Positions 55,801 through 62,646 of a stretch of DNA of 64,000 nucleotides are shown piece by piece; within the stretch, counting starts at the first letter, position 1; each line of letters opens with the position of its first letter. The translations under genes and the position numbers were made by a program. Under the pieces are notes generated by a model. The model searched no databases. It was not told the origin of the DNA and was given only the letters and a program-made list of their open reading frames with translations. Origin of the DNA: Afifellaceae bacterium (GTDB lineage: Bacteria > Pseudomonadota > Alphaproteobacteria > Rhizobiales > Afifellaceae); assembly GCA_028281235.1 (NCBI GenBank), contig JANQKG010000031.1:33513-97512 (forward strand). The letters are read 5' to 3'.

Positions 55801-56915
55801 AGCACGAAGAGGATCGTGACATACCACCCCCCTCCCGACGTTTGCCTTCGCAGGGCTCACCAAACGTCGACCTCCCCTCAAGGGGGAGGTTACACGACGT
55901 AACGGCCGGTTCCTCTTCCTCCCCAGCCCTCCCCCACAATCCGCTCACCCTCCCCCGCGACGGCAAAGGCCACATACACCCCCGTCACGCCGAGCAGGCG
56001 CCCGCCATCCGCACACACCACGCCGTTCGCCTCGGCCTGCGCCAGATCAAAGGCTTTCATGAGGACGATGCAAAAATGCTCGTGACGTCGCGAGACGCGC
56101 CCTTCACCAGCGTGCGCGATCTGTGGCTGCGCTCAGGCCTGACGCGTGCTGCGCTTGAACGCCTCGCCGAGGCGGACGCCTTCCGCTCCATCGGCCTCGA
56201 CCGCCGCCAGGCACTGTGGGAGGTGCACTCACTCGACTTCGCCGCGGCGGCGGAGCGCCTGCCGCTTTTCGCCACCCGCACCGAGAACCTTCAAATGGAA
56301 GAGCCCGTCACGCTGCCTTTGATGCCGCTTGGCGAGCACGTGGTGAACGACTACCGCACGCTCAAACTGTCGTTGAAGGCGCATCCCGTTTCGTTCCTGC
56401 GCGACACGCTCGCTGCGCAATCGATCATCGAGGCGGGGCAATTGCCGGAGATCAAAAGCGGCCGCCGCATCACCGTCGCCGGCCTAGTGCTGGTGCGTCA
56501 GCGCCCCGGCACCGCGTCGGGCGTGATCTTCGCCACGCTGGAGGACGAGACCGGCATCGCCAACGTCATCGTGTGGCCAAAGGTGTTTGAGCGCTTCCGC
56601 CCCATCGTCATGGGCGCGCGGCTGATCAAGGTCACCGGCCGCGTCCAATCGGAGCAAAGCGTCATCCATGTCGTGGCGGAGCACCTGGAGGATCTAAGTC
56701 CGCTTCTGTCGCTCCTGTCCGCCGACCCGCTCGGCGACAATCACGTCGCGCCCACCGACGAGATGCGTCGGCCCATCAACACGCTGCGCCACAAGCCCAA
56801 GCCGCGCTCGCAGATGGCGCGCATGCTCGCCGCCGACCCGGAGCTGGCCGAAGAGATGCGGCAGCAATACGAAGCGACCCATGCGGTCATGCCGAAGGGC
56901 CGGAACTTTCATTGA
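52833..56915 (+). CDS. dnaE2: Error-prone DNA polymerase DnaE2 with two in-frame repeat-derived insertions
   Basis: This 1360-residue C-family polymerase is used for SOS mutagenesis. The N-terminal PHP domain begins AELLAASNFSFLHGASHPEEL, the palm motif PPDIDVDFEHARR (about 497-509) holds catalytic Asp residues, the finger and helix-hairpin-helix regions follow, and an OB domain (RRITVAGLVLVRQRP) lies near the end. DnaE2 is usually about 1080-1150 residues. The excess matches two repeat-coded insertions, at about 179-252 in the PHP domain and about 927-1036 before the helix-hairpin-helix part. imuA and imuB, its usual partners, are not adjacent. The LexA box predicts damage induction. Confidence 0.94.
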   Translation: MPEKSPYSHDRHKTLLPAPGSIKRRLRRPGEPAYAELLAASNFSFLHGASHPEELAAATAELGLAGFSVTDRNTLAGIVRGHLAAKQLDLRYAVGCRLSFRDGTPDIAVWPRDRAAYGRLCRLLTTGNLRAVKGECHLDLADLVEWGEGMEMAVLPGRYIDVPTPAEHVSDVSPSRGALTSPLRGGRNRLQPVSRGGLSSESGTLPLPSGERSTQAARHAAGEGALTEPPPSPGLSSPDGLRQATLSPRGRGEAPCPLETTLATLTETFPDHLRLGATCFYRGDDARCFAAIATIAKRHGVPILALGDVLYHAPERRPLQDVLACVREHKTLDNAGRLLEMNAERHMKNAAEMERLFCDLPGAVAETLSVLERLDFSLDELRYEYPLESAGESATPFDELVRLTKEGAATRYPDGVPENVAKVIQHELKIIKALQYEAYFLTVWDIVRFARSKDILCQGRGSAANSAVCFCLGITDVDPKRGDLLFERFISPERNEPPDIDVDFEHARREEVIQYVYDKYGREHAGIAATVITYRSRSAVREVGKAFGLSDDSVGALAGNIWGWSSGGVDTKDARRAGFDPDEGRIAQVLKLTSEIIGFPRHLSQHVGGFVITRSRLDEVVPILHSAMDGRDIIEWDKDDLDALKMLKIDVLALGMLTAMKKSLDLLTNHYGETLSLASVPAEDAEVYDMICRADTIGVFQIESRAQMTMLPRLRPRNYYDLVIEVAIVRPGPIQGDMVHPYLRRRQGLERVVFPAPHPDHGPPDELERVLGKTLGVPLFQEQAMRIAIEAAKFTPGEADRLRRAMATFRRVGTIHMFQTKMVEGMVKRGYERDFAERCFRQIEGFGDYGFPESHAASFALLVYTSAWVKCHYPDVFCASLLNAQPMGFYAPAQLVRDAREHGVEVRAIDINFSDWDSTLEPLEKESPPPLWGRAREGGKKQPSEGGSTATRHAPPPPPWHGALTSPLRGGRNRPQPVSGGGRSFSISIEHEEDRDIPPPSRRLPSQGSPNVDLPSRGRLHDVTAGSSSSPALPHNPLTLPRDGKGHIHPRHAEQAPAIRTHHAVRLGLRQIKGFHEDDAKMLVTSRDAPFTSVRDLWLRSGLTRAALERLAEADAFRSIGLDRRQALWEVHSLDFAAAAERLPLFATRTENLQMEEPVTLPLMPLGEHVVNDYRTLKLSLKAHPVSFLRDTLAAQSIIEAGQLPEIKSGRRITVAGLVLVRQRPGTASGVIFATLEDETGIANVIVWPKVFERFRPIVMGARLIKVTGRVQSEQSVIHVVAEHLEDLSPLLSLLSADPLGDNHVAPTDEMRRPINTLRHKPKPRSQMARMLAADPELAEEMRQQYEATHAVMPKGRNFH
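53369..53588. repeat. Two palindromic repeats in tandem inside dnaE2 (first insertion)
   Basis: 53369-53423 is an AACCTCCCCC-type copy with the central stem AAACCGGCTTCAGCCGGTTT. 53447-53588 is a CTCTCCCC-type copy with GGGTGAGGGGG/CCCCCTCACCC arms. They are translated together as LTSPLRGGRNRLQPVSRGG and [20 protein letters not shown] without a stop. Confidence 0.85.
55611..55940. repeat. Composite palindromic repeats inside dnaE2 (second insertion)
   Basis: Modules in order are: a CCCCTCCCCCCTTGTGGGGGAGGG element; an AACCTCCCCC-type copy (55724-55778); an inverted copy (55827-55892) with a different central stem (GACGTTTG/CAAACGTC); and a reversed CCTCCCCAGCCCTCCCCCACAA end that mirrors the first. 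The whole block is thus roughly symmetric. The forward copy is translated as LTSPLRGGRNRPQPVSGGG, in the same phase as at 53369. Confidence 0.85.
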
Positions 56916-56929
56916 GGATTGCACCGCCT

Positions 56930-57296
56930 GCCCTCTCCCCTGGTGGGAGAGGGTGGCCCTTCGCGTCAGCGAAGGGTCGGGAGAGGGGGGAGAAGCCAGC
57001 GTCCGCCCCCTCACCCGGCCGCTTGCGCGGCCGACCTCTCCCCATAGGGGAGATGTAACCACCCCGGCAGCCATCTTCGTCGTCATGCCCGCACTTGATC
57101 CGGGCATCCATTCCGTTTCCTGGTGAAGACGCAACGTAGAGCAAGCTTAACCTCCCCCTTGAGGGGAGGTCGAAGTTTGCAAGGCGGCTTGTCCGCCGCA
57201 GTAAAGGAGGGGGGCGACCTAGCCCTTGTGCTCTAAAGCTCACCCCTCCCCGAAAGCAGCTTCGCCGCTTTCGACCCTCCCTCAAGGGGAGGGTTA
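56930..57296. repeat. Repeat cluster filling the dnaE2-ald spacer
   Basis: The 407 bases between dnaE2 and ald hold no gene. They contain a CTCTCCCC-type element (about 56930-57054), a TCATGCCCGCACTTGATCCGGGCAT dyad (about 57084-57108), an AACCTCCCCC-type copy with an alternative centre (57149-57214, GGCGGCTTGTCCGCC), and an inverted copy (57242-57296, GAAAGCAGCTTCGCCGCTTTC). Because both flanking genes end here, the cluster may act as their shared 3' structure. Confidence 0.85.
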
Positions 57297-57322
57297 TCCC
57301 AATGCCCGAGAGAGCCTTCCGC

Positions 57323-58471
57323 TCAGCTCGCCAGCCGCGGGCCGTTGCGGCCGAGTTCCGCCCGCACCGCCTCCGCCGGATCGCGGAGCGGCAGGTTGAG
57401 GCTCTCCGCCACGGCTGGATGCGTGATCGCGCCGCGATGCACGTTGAGCCCGGCGCGAAGATGCGGATCGTCGAGCACGGCGCCGAGCCCCTTATTGGCA
57501 AGCGCCAGGCCAAAGGGCAGCGTCGCGTTGTTGAGCGCCTGGCTCGACGTCAGCGGCACGGCGCCCGGCATGTTGGCGACGCAATAATGAACGACGCCGT
57601 CCACCTCAAACATTGGATCGGAATGCGTCGTCGGCCGCGATGTCTCAAAGCAGCCGCCCTGATCGATCGCCACATCGACGACCACCGCGCCCGGCTTCAT
57701 GTGCTTCAACATATCGCGCGTCACCAGTTTCGGCGCGCTGGCGCCCGGCACGAGCACCGCGCCGATCACCGCATCGGCGTTGAACACCTCCTCCTCGATG
57801 GTCTCCAGTGAGGAAAAACGTGTGCGCACCTGGCTCTCAAAAAGCTCATCGAGATCGCGCAATCGCGGCAGCGATTTATCGATGATGGTGACCTCTGCGC
57901 CGAGCCCGATGGCCATGCGCGCCGCATGCGTGCCGACCACGCCGCCGCCCAGCACCACCACGCGTGCCGGCTGCACGCCGGGCACGCCGCCAAGCAGCAA
58001 CCCACGCCCACCATTGAAGCGCTGCAGCGCTCTGCCGGCCGCCTCGATCGACAGCCGTCCGGCGACCTCGCTCATCGGCGCCAGAAGCGGCAGCCGGCCA
58101 TGCGCGTCGGTCACCGTCTCATACGCCACAGCCGAGCAGCCCGAGCGCATCAGATCGTCGGTCTGCTCAGGATCGGGCGCCAGATGCAGATAGGTGAAAA
58201 GGATCTGGCCCTCTAAGAGCCGCTTGCGCTCCACCGCCTGCGGTTCCTTGACCTTCACGATCATCTCCGCCTCGGCGAAGACAGCGTCTGCGCTCGGTGC
58301 AACACGCGCGCCGACTTTCTCATAAGCCGCATCATCGGCCTTGATGCCGGCGCCGGCGCCGGCCTCCACCAGAACGTCATGCCCGGCCGCCACATATTCG
58401 CGCACCGCACCCGGCGTCAGCCCGACCCGGTATTCCTGCGGCTTGATCTCCTTGGGAACACCGATCCTCAT
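57323..58471 (-). CDS. ald: Alanine dehydrogenase
   Basis: This 382-residue NAD-dependent enzyme interconverts L-alanine and pyruvate plus ammonia. Substrate and catalytic residues sit at the classic positions: Arg15 (EYRVGLTP), Lys75 (VKVKEP), His96 (YLHLAPD) and Asp269 (VAIDQGG). The nucleotide-binding loop is GGGVVG (174-179). GGAGG lies 5 bases before the ATG. It is divergent from an Lrp-family gene across a 149-base AT-richer spacer, the usual ald-aldR arrangement. Confidence 0.96.
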   Translation of the reverse strand: MRIGVPKEIKPQEYRVGLTPGAVREYVAAGHDVLVEAGAGAGIKADDAAYEKVGARVAPSADAVFAEAEMIVKVKEPQAVERKRLLEGQILFTYLHLAPDPEQTDDLMRSGCSAVAYETVTDAHGRLPLLAPMSEVAGRLSIEAAGRALQRFNGGRGLLLGGVPGVQPARVVVLGGGVVGTHAARMAIGLGAEVTIIDKSLPRLRDLDELFESQVRTRFSSLETIEEEVFNADAVIGAVLVPGASAPKLVTRDMLKHMKPGAVVVDVAIDQGGCFETSRPTTHSDPMFEVDGVVHYCVANMPGAVPLTSSQALNNATLPFGLALANKGLGAVLDDPHLRAGLNVHRGAITHPAVAESLNLPLRDPAEAVRAELGRNGPRLAS

Positions 58472-58549
58472 AATTGCCTCCTGCCATCGCCGTTGGGCTA
58501 CATGGCGCCGGAGAATACAAGAAGCTTCACGTCCATTCTCAGCAATTTC

Positions 58550-58569
58550 GAATACAATTTCTCTTATTC
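58550..58569. promoter_or_regulatory. Candidate Lrp/AldR operator between ald and its regulator
   Basis: GAATA (58550-58554) and TATTC (58565-58569) are inverted around 10 bases. The longer word GAATACAA occurs at 58513-58520 and again at 58550-58557, 37 bases apart, so there are two related half-sites in the divergent spacer. Lrp-type regulators bind imperfect AT-rich dyads spaced this way. That this is the real operator is inference. Confidence 0.45.
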
Positions 58570-58620
58570 ACGATTGATCTCTTCACAAAATTGGAGAAAC
58601 AGGCCTATAAGCTGCACGGA

Positions 58621-59118
58621 ATGACGCTGGACCGCATCGACCGCGCCATCCTCAACGAGCTGACGCGCAATGGCCGCATCAGCCATGCGGAGCTGTCTGC
58701 GCGCATCGGCCTGTCGCCTACTTCCTGCGCGCGCCGGCAGCGCGCCCTGGAGGAGGCCGGCATCATCGCCGGCTATGAGGCGGTGCTTGGGCTCGATCAA
58801 CTCGGCTTCTCCGCCACCGTCATCGTTCGCATCACCTTGGACAGCCAGGCGGAGGACGCGCTCCGCGCCTTTGAGGAGGCGCTCGCCGCAAGTCCGTCGG
58901 TCGTCCGCTGCTTCCTGATGTCCGGCAGCGACGACTACATCGTCACCGTCGCCGCCCGCTCCATTGCCGACTTTGAGCGCATCCACCGCACCGAGCTTGC
59001 CTGCCTGCCGCATGTGGGGCGCGTCCAGTCGAGCTTTTCGCTGCGCCAGGTGATCAATCGCGGCATCCCGCCGGCGGCCTTGCAGGCCCCCGCCGACAAG
59101 GACACACCCTCCCGATAG
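58621..59118 (+). CDS. Lrp/AsnC-family regulator, probably of ald
   Basis: This 165-residue protein has an N-terminal winged helix (LDRIDRAILNELTRNGRISHAEL, then LSPTSCARRQRALEEAG) and a C-terminal RAM ligand-binding domain (about 65-140, with LMSGSDDYIVTV). I chose the ATG at 58621 because it gives the family start. A frame open from 58474 would run through the ald promoter. Regulation of alanine dehydrogenase by an adjacent Lrp-type activator is well known. Here it is inferred from position. Confidence 0.92.
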   Translation: MTLDRIDRAILNELTRNGRISHAELSARIGLSPTSCARRQRALEEAGIIAGYEAVLGLDQLGFSATVIVRITLDSQAEDALRAFEEALAASPSVVRCFLMSGSDDYIVTVAARSIADFERIHRTELACLPHVGRVQSSFSLRQVINRGIPPAALQAPADKDTPSR

Positions 59119-59280
59119 AGCATGATCCCGAAAAGCATGCCCCGGACGCCGATCCGGGGTGGACACCGGTTTCCCGCCTTCGCGAAGCGCGCTTCGGCGG
59201 GCGAAGCGAGGTCGGATAAGATCATGCTCCAGCAAAGGCATAGAGCCTCCATTCTGATGCAGTCAGAATGGAAAAGGCTC
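59118..59280. repeat. Dispersed palindromic repeat, GAGCATGATC family, copy 4 (long form)
   Basis: GAGCATGATC (59118-59127) shares its first base with the TAG stop of the Lrp gene and pairs with GATCATGCTC (59220-59229). About 60 extra bases with their own dyads (CCCCGGACGCCGATCCGGGG; CGCGAAGCGCGCTTCG) are inserted in the loop. The tail hairpin CCATTCTGA/TCAGAATGG and outer GAGCC/GGCTC match copy 2. The rest of the gene-free stretch, 59281-59501, shows a short CCATATAGGCCGATTCATATAGG direct repeat and otherwise nothing I can name. Confidence 0.85.
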
Positions 59281-59501
59281 CGGGCGCGGATCGGCCCATC
59301 CATATAGGCCGATTCATATAGGTCAGTGTTACAGACCTGTTTCGTCCACTTTGCCTCGCCTGTTGCAGCGCAACATTTCGAGACATTCGGCGGAAACAGC
59401 GCCTTGCTATGACGCCGCCATGACAGGCCGGCTTGGGGCACGAAATCGACGCCGCCGGCCCTCATGGGACGGAGCGGGCAGGCCCGCCGGAGGATCAAGA
59501 G

Positions 59502-59870
59502 ATGCGAACGACCACACGCGCAGCCGTGCTTGAGGCACGGCAATCCATGCTCCGCGTCTGGATGACGCTGTCCGCTGTATGGGTGATGTTTTGGCTGATC
59601 ATCGCCGCCGTCACCTTAGCCTCCGCAACACCGCTTGATCCGCTGATCGTTCCCTGCGGCGCCTTCCTGCCCATCGTGGCCACCCCACCTTTCGCCCTCC
59701 TCGCCATCGGCGCCCTATCCCGCCTCGCCTTTGAGAGCATTTCGGACCGCTTAGAGCGCCGGGCGAAAAAGTGGCCTCCGGTTTTTCGCTATCACCGGCG
59801 CGACCACCAAAAACCTATAGCATCAGGCGATCAGAATTATCCGCCTGATGCTATAGAGCGCCGCCGATAG
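59502..59870 (+). CDS. Small hypothetical membrane protein with a repeat-coded C-terminus
   Basis: This 122-residue protein starts at an ATG with a strong GGAGG 9 bases upstream. It has two hydrophobic helices (about 22-44 and 50-70). The last 30 or so residues (KKWPPVFRY onwards) are basic and encoded by hairpin-rich DNA, including the perfect palindrome at 59815-59856, so the original C-terminus was probably shorter. No family is recognised. Confidence 0.6.
   Translation: MRTTTRAAVLEARQSMLRVWMTLSAVWVMFWLIIAAVTLASATPLDPLIVPCGAFLPIVATPPFALLAIGALSRLAFESISDRLERRAKKWPPVFRYHRRDHQKPIASGDQNYPPDAIERRR
59815..59856. repeat. Perfect inverted repeat at the 3' end of the 59502 gene
   Basis: CTATAGCATCAGGCG (59815-59829) and CGCCTGATGCTATAG (59842-59856) form a 15-bp stem with a 12-base loop. 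A GCGAAAAA / TTTTTCGC dyad lies just upstream (59763-59789). The arms lie inside the coding frame and end 14 bases before its stop. Confidence 0.8.
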
Positions 59871-59977
59871 TCCTTCCCCACCTCTGACCACCCGCACACG
59901 CCGACTTGACCCCGGCCGCCGTCACCGACAAATCCATCTCTTAGGTCCGGCGACAACACGGCGGCACTCGGAATGTG

Positions 59978-60625
59978 ATGAAGACGATCCTTTGCTACGG
60001 CGATTCCAACACATGGGGCAGCGGCACGCACGACCGCGCCGACACCCGCTACGCACATGACGAACGCTGGCCCGGCGTGCTGCAAAGCAGACTTGGCGAT
60101 GGCTGGCGAGTGATTGAGGAAGGGCTGAGCGGCCGCACGACCGTGCATCCCGATCCCATCGAGGGGCGCTGGCTGGATGGCTCCGCTTATTTGATGCCGT
60201 GTCTGAAGACGCACCGGCCGCTTGACGCGGTGGTCCTGGCACTCGGCACCAATGATCTCAAGCTGCGCTTCTCCGTCACGCCGACCGACATCGCCAACGG
60301 CATCGCGGCTCTTTTAACGATCATCGCGCAATCCGCCTCAGGACCGGGAGACGGCGTACCCAAAGTCCTCGTCGTGTGTCCCGCACCGATCCTCAGCCAT
60401 CACGGCGCGCGCCCCGACCTCGCCGACATGTTCGCCGGCGGCTACGAGAAGTCGCTGCGGCTTGCGCCGGCCTATGAGACGGTCGCCAATGCCCACGGCG
60501 CCGCCTTCCTTAATGCCGGCGCAGTGATTGAATCGAGCGCCTATGACGGCATTCACCTCGATCTCGATGCGCAGGCCAAGCTCGGCCGCGCGATCGCTGA
60601 AGCCGTGGCGACGCTCGGCTGCTAG
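59978..60625 (+). CDS. SGNH/GDSL arylesterase (MsAcT-like)
   Basis: This 215-residue cytoplasmic hydrolase has no signal peptide. SGNH blocks: ILCYGDSNTWGSG (Ser nucleophile), EEGLSGRTT (Gly), LGTNDLK (Asn) and YDGIHLD (Asp-His). The order and wording are very close to the esterase/acyltransferase AcT of Mycobacterium smegmatis and the related Agrobacterium arylesterase. The natural substrate is unknown. A GTG three bases upstream is an alternative start. Confidence 0.9.
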   Translation: MKTILCYGDSNTWGSGTHDRADTRYAHDERWPGVLQSRLGDGWRVIEEGLSGRTTVHPDPIEGRWLDGSAYLMPCLKTHRPLDAVVLALGTNDLKLRFSVTPTDIANGIAALLTIIAQSASGPGDGVPKVLVVCPAPILSHHGARPDLADMFAGGYEKSLRLAPAYETVANAHGAAFLNAGAVIESSAYDGIHLDLDAQAKLGRAIAEAVATLGC

Positions 60626-60781
60626 GCGCTGCGCCGAGCTTGATTGCGGCCCCTCAGGCCGCTGCAACGCAGATGCCTGCGACGTTGGAGCGCGAGCTGA
60701 GCCCCTTTCCGGGTCATGCGGATCACCCGCTTCTTTCCTAAATATGTCGACGGCGTTGAGCCTGTTGGAAGGGGGATCACA

Positions 60782-61981
60782 ATGCCACGGCGCGTTCTTC
60801 GCATTGCTCTTTATGCTCTTGCAACGCTGGTCATCGTCGCCGTTGCGGGATTTCTCTGGCTGCGCACGACACCCTATTGGGCCGGGATGACGCTCTTCGC
60901 CGAGGACCGGCGCATCGAGAACTTCCGTGCCATGGACGGCGTCTTCCCCTATCGCGAAGTACCCCGAAGCGGCGCGGTCTGGGCATTCTCCAGCAATCCG
61001 AAGCCGCTTCCGGAGACCTATGTCTTTGAGGGCGAGACACGAGCGCTTGCCGCCTTCCTGAACAAGACCGTGACGACGGGCCTCCTCGTCGTCCATGACG
61101 GTGACATCACGCACGAGGAGTACAGGCTCGGCGCGGACGAGACCTCGCCCTTCACATCCTGGTCCAAGGCCAAATCCGTGCTTTCGGCACTGATCGGCAT
61201 CGCGCTGGCCGAGGGCCATATCAAGAGCCTCAATGACCCTCTGGTGACCTACGTGCCGGCACTGGCGGGATCGGGCTATGACGGCGTGACGATTGAACAG
61301 GCGCTGACCATGTCGTCCGGCGTCGCCTTCGACGAGAATTACGACGACACCTTCTCCGACGTGAACCGGCTTTTCATCAACCTGGCCATGGGTACGCCGA
61401 TGGAAGAGACGCTGGGCACACTTGAACGGGCGCGTGAGCCCGGCACCTATAACGACTATATCAGCTCCGACAGCATCGCCCTTGGTCTGGTGCTGGAGGC
61501 GGCAACAGGCCTGCCTGCGGAAGATTATCTTGCCACCCGCATCTGGGGTCCGATGGGAGCAGAGGCCGACGCCTTCTGGAACACCGGCCGAGACAGCCCG
61601 GTCCTGACATTCTGCTGCCTGAATGCCACTTTGCGCGACTACGCGCGCTTCGGCAGGCTCTACCTGGAGGGCGGTTCGCGGCAGGGCGTGCAGATCGTGC
61701 CGGCGGATTGGATCGCCGCCTCAACGGCGCCCAGCGCGCCGCATCTTGAGCCCGGCGACAACCCGGACTCCTTCTGGACCTTTGGTTATGGCTACCATTG
61801 GTGGGTGCCCGAAGACCCGCAGGGCGACTATCTCGCCATCGGCATCTGGGGCCAGTACATCTACATCGACGCGGTGCGCGACGTAATTATCGTCAAGACC
61901 AGCGCCGATCCCGATTTCGACGACCGTGACCATGAAAGCGTGGCGGTCTTCCGGGCCATCGCTCAGGCGGTCGCCCGGTAA
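60782..61981 (+). CDS. Serine hydrolase of the class C beta-lactamase / 6-aminohexanoate-dimer hydrolase group
   Basis: This 399-residue protein has one N-terminal membrane helix (about 7-28), so its catalytic part is probably periplasmic. The SxxK motif is SKAK (Ser128-Lys131 in TSWSKAKSVLS), and a Tyr-x-Ser block (YNDYISSDS) follows, as in NylB-like enzymes and esterases of this fold. GGAAGGGGG precedes the ATG at 60782. A frame open from 60716 adds 22 polar residues. The substrate cannot be predicted. Confidence 0.9.
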   Translation: MPRRVLRIALYALATLVIVAVAGFLWLRTTPYWAGMTLFAEDRRIENFRAMDGVFPYREVPRSGAVWAFSSNPKPLPETYVFEGETRALAAFLNKTVTTGLLVVHDGDITHEEYRLGADETSPFTSWSKAKSVLSALIGIALAEGHIKSLNDPLVTYVPALAGSGYDGVTIEQALTMSSGVAFDENYDDTFSDVNRLFINLAMGTPMEETLGTLERAREPGTYNDYISSDSIALGLVLEAATGLPAEDYLATRIWGPMGAEADAFWNTGRDSPVLTFCCLNATLRDYARFGRLYLEGGSRQGVQIVPADWIAASTAPSAPHLEPGDNPDSFWTFGYGYHWWVPEDPQGDYLAIGIWGQYIYIDAVRDVIIVKTSADPDFDDRDHESVAVFRAIAQAVAR

Positions 61982-62095
61982 GCGGCGTGGCGTCCCAGAT
62001 GCTGCGCGCACGCTCAAAGGCTTGTCACGCACGCCTCACATGAGAGTGAGAGCGAGTGGGTTTGTTCCTTTAACCTTCGCGCCTAATGTCACGGC

Positions 62096-62419
62096 ATGTT
62101 GCGCCTTGCTGCCGTCGCCCTCCTCTTTGCCGTTTTCGCACAGACGAATATGGCCGATGCCGACGTCGCGATGGAGGGGCGTAGCGCAGCAATTTTGCAA
62201 GAAACGATCACGTCCGTTCTTGAGGCCGCCCCCGGCAATTGCTGCCACAAGACGGAAGCGGTGAGCGAGAGGCCATCCGCCTGCAAGTCCGATTGCAAAA
62301 TCGTGATGGCGGCGGCTTCCCCCGTACCGCCTGAGGCGCTTCCCTATCACAGCCGGCCCTATCCGAAGGCTGCGACGCTCTACAAGGCGCCCGTCGACCT
62401 GCGTCCTCCGATTTCCTGA
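62096..62419 (+). CDS. Small exported Cys-containing hypothetical protein
   Basis: This 107-residue protein has a signal peptide (about 1-23, hydrophobic core LRLAAVALLFAVFAQ). The mature part has a Cys cluster: GNCCHKTEA, then SACKSDCK, four cysteines and a His within about 25 residues. That pattern suggests metal binding or two disulfides. The C-terminus is Pro-rich. No family is recognised and no neighbour explains it. Confidence 0.55.
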   Translation: MLRLAAVALLFAVFAQTNMADADVAMEGRSAAILQETITSVLEAAPGNCCHKTEAVSERPSACKSDCKIVMAAASPVPPEALPYHSRPYPKAATLYKAPVDLRPPIS

Positions 62420-62646
62420 TTCCCGCCGCCGCTCCACGCGAGCGGTTCGCCCGATTGGAATCTGACGGAAACTCGGAGTAGCACTTTGCTTACGAGACAA
62501 GACCCGTTGCTTGGCGGCATGGCATTTCGCGCCATGCTGCAAGCCCCGCGCGTGCAAGCGCGGCACACTGTTGATCTCTGCAATCGTGTTCCCCTCAGCG
62601 GCGCGCAGGTGATCGTCCCTAGGCCGCAGATCCGGACGTGACCGCA

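Noticed and set aside
53369..57296. CRISPR array
   Set aside because: The repeats are palindromic, of unequal length, in both orientations and without regular unique spacers, and no cas gene is present.
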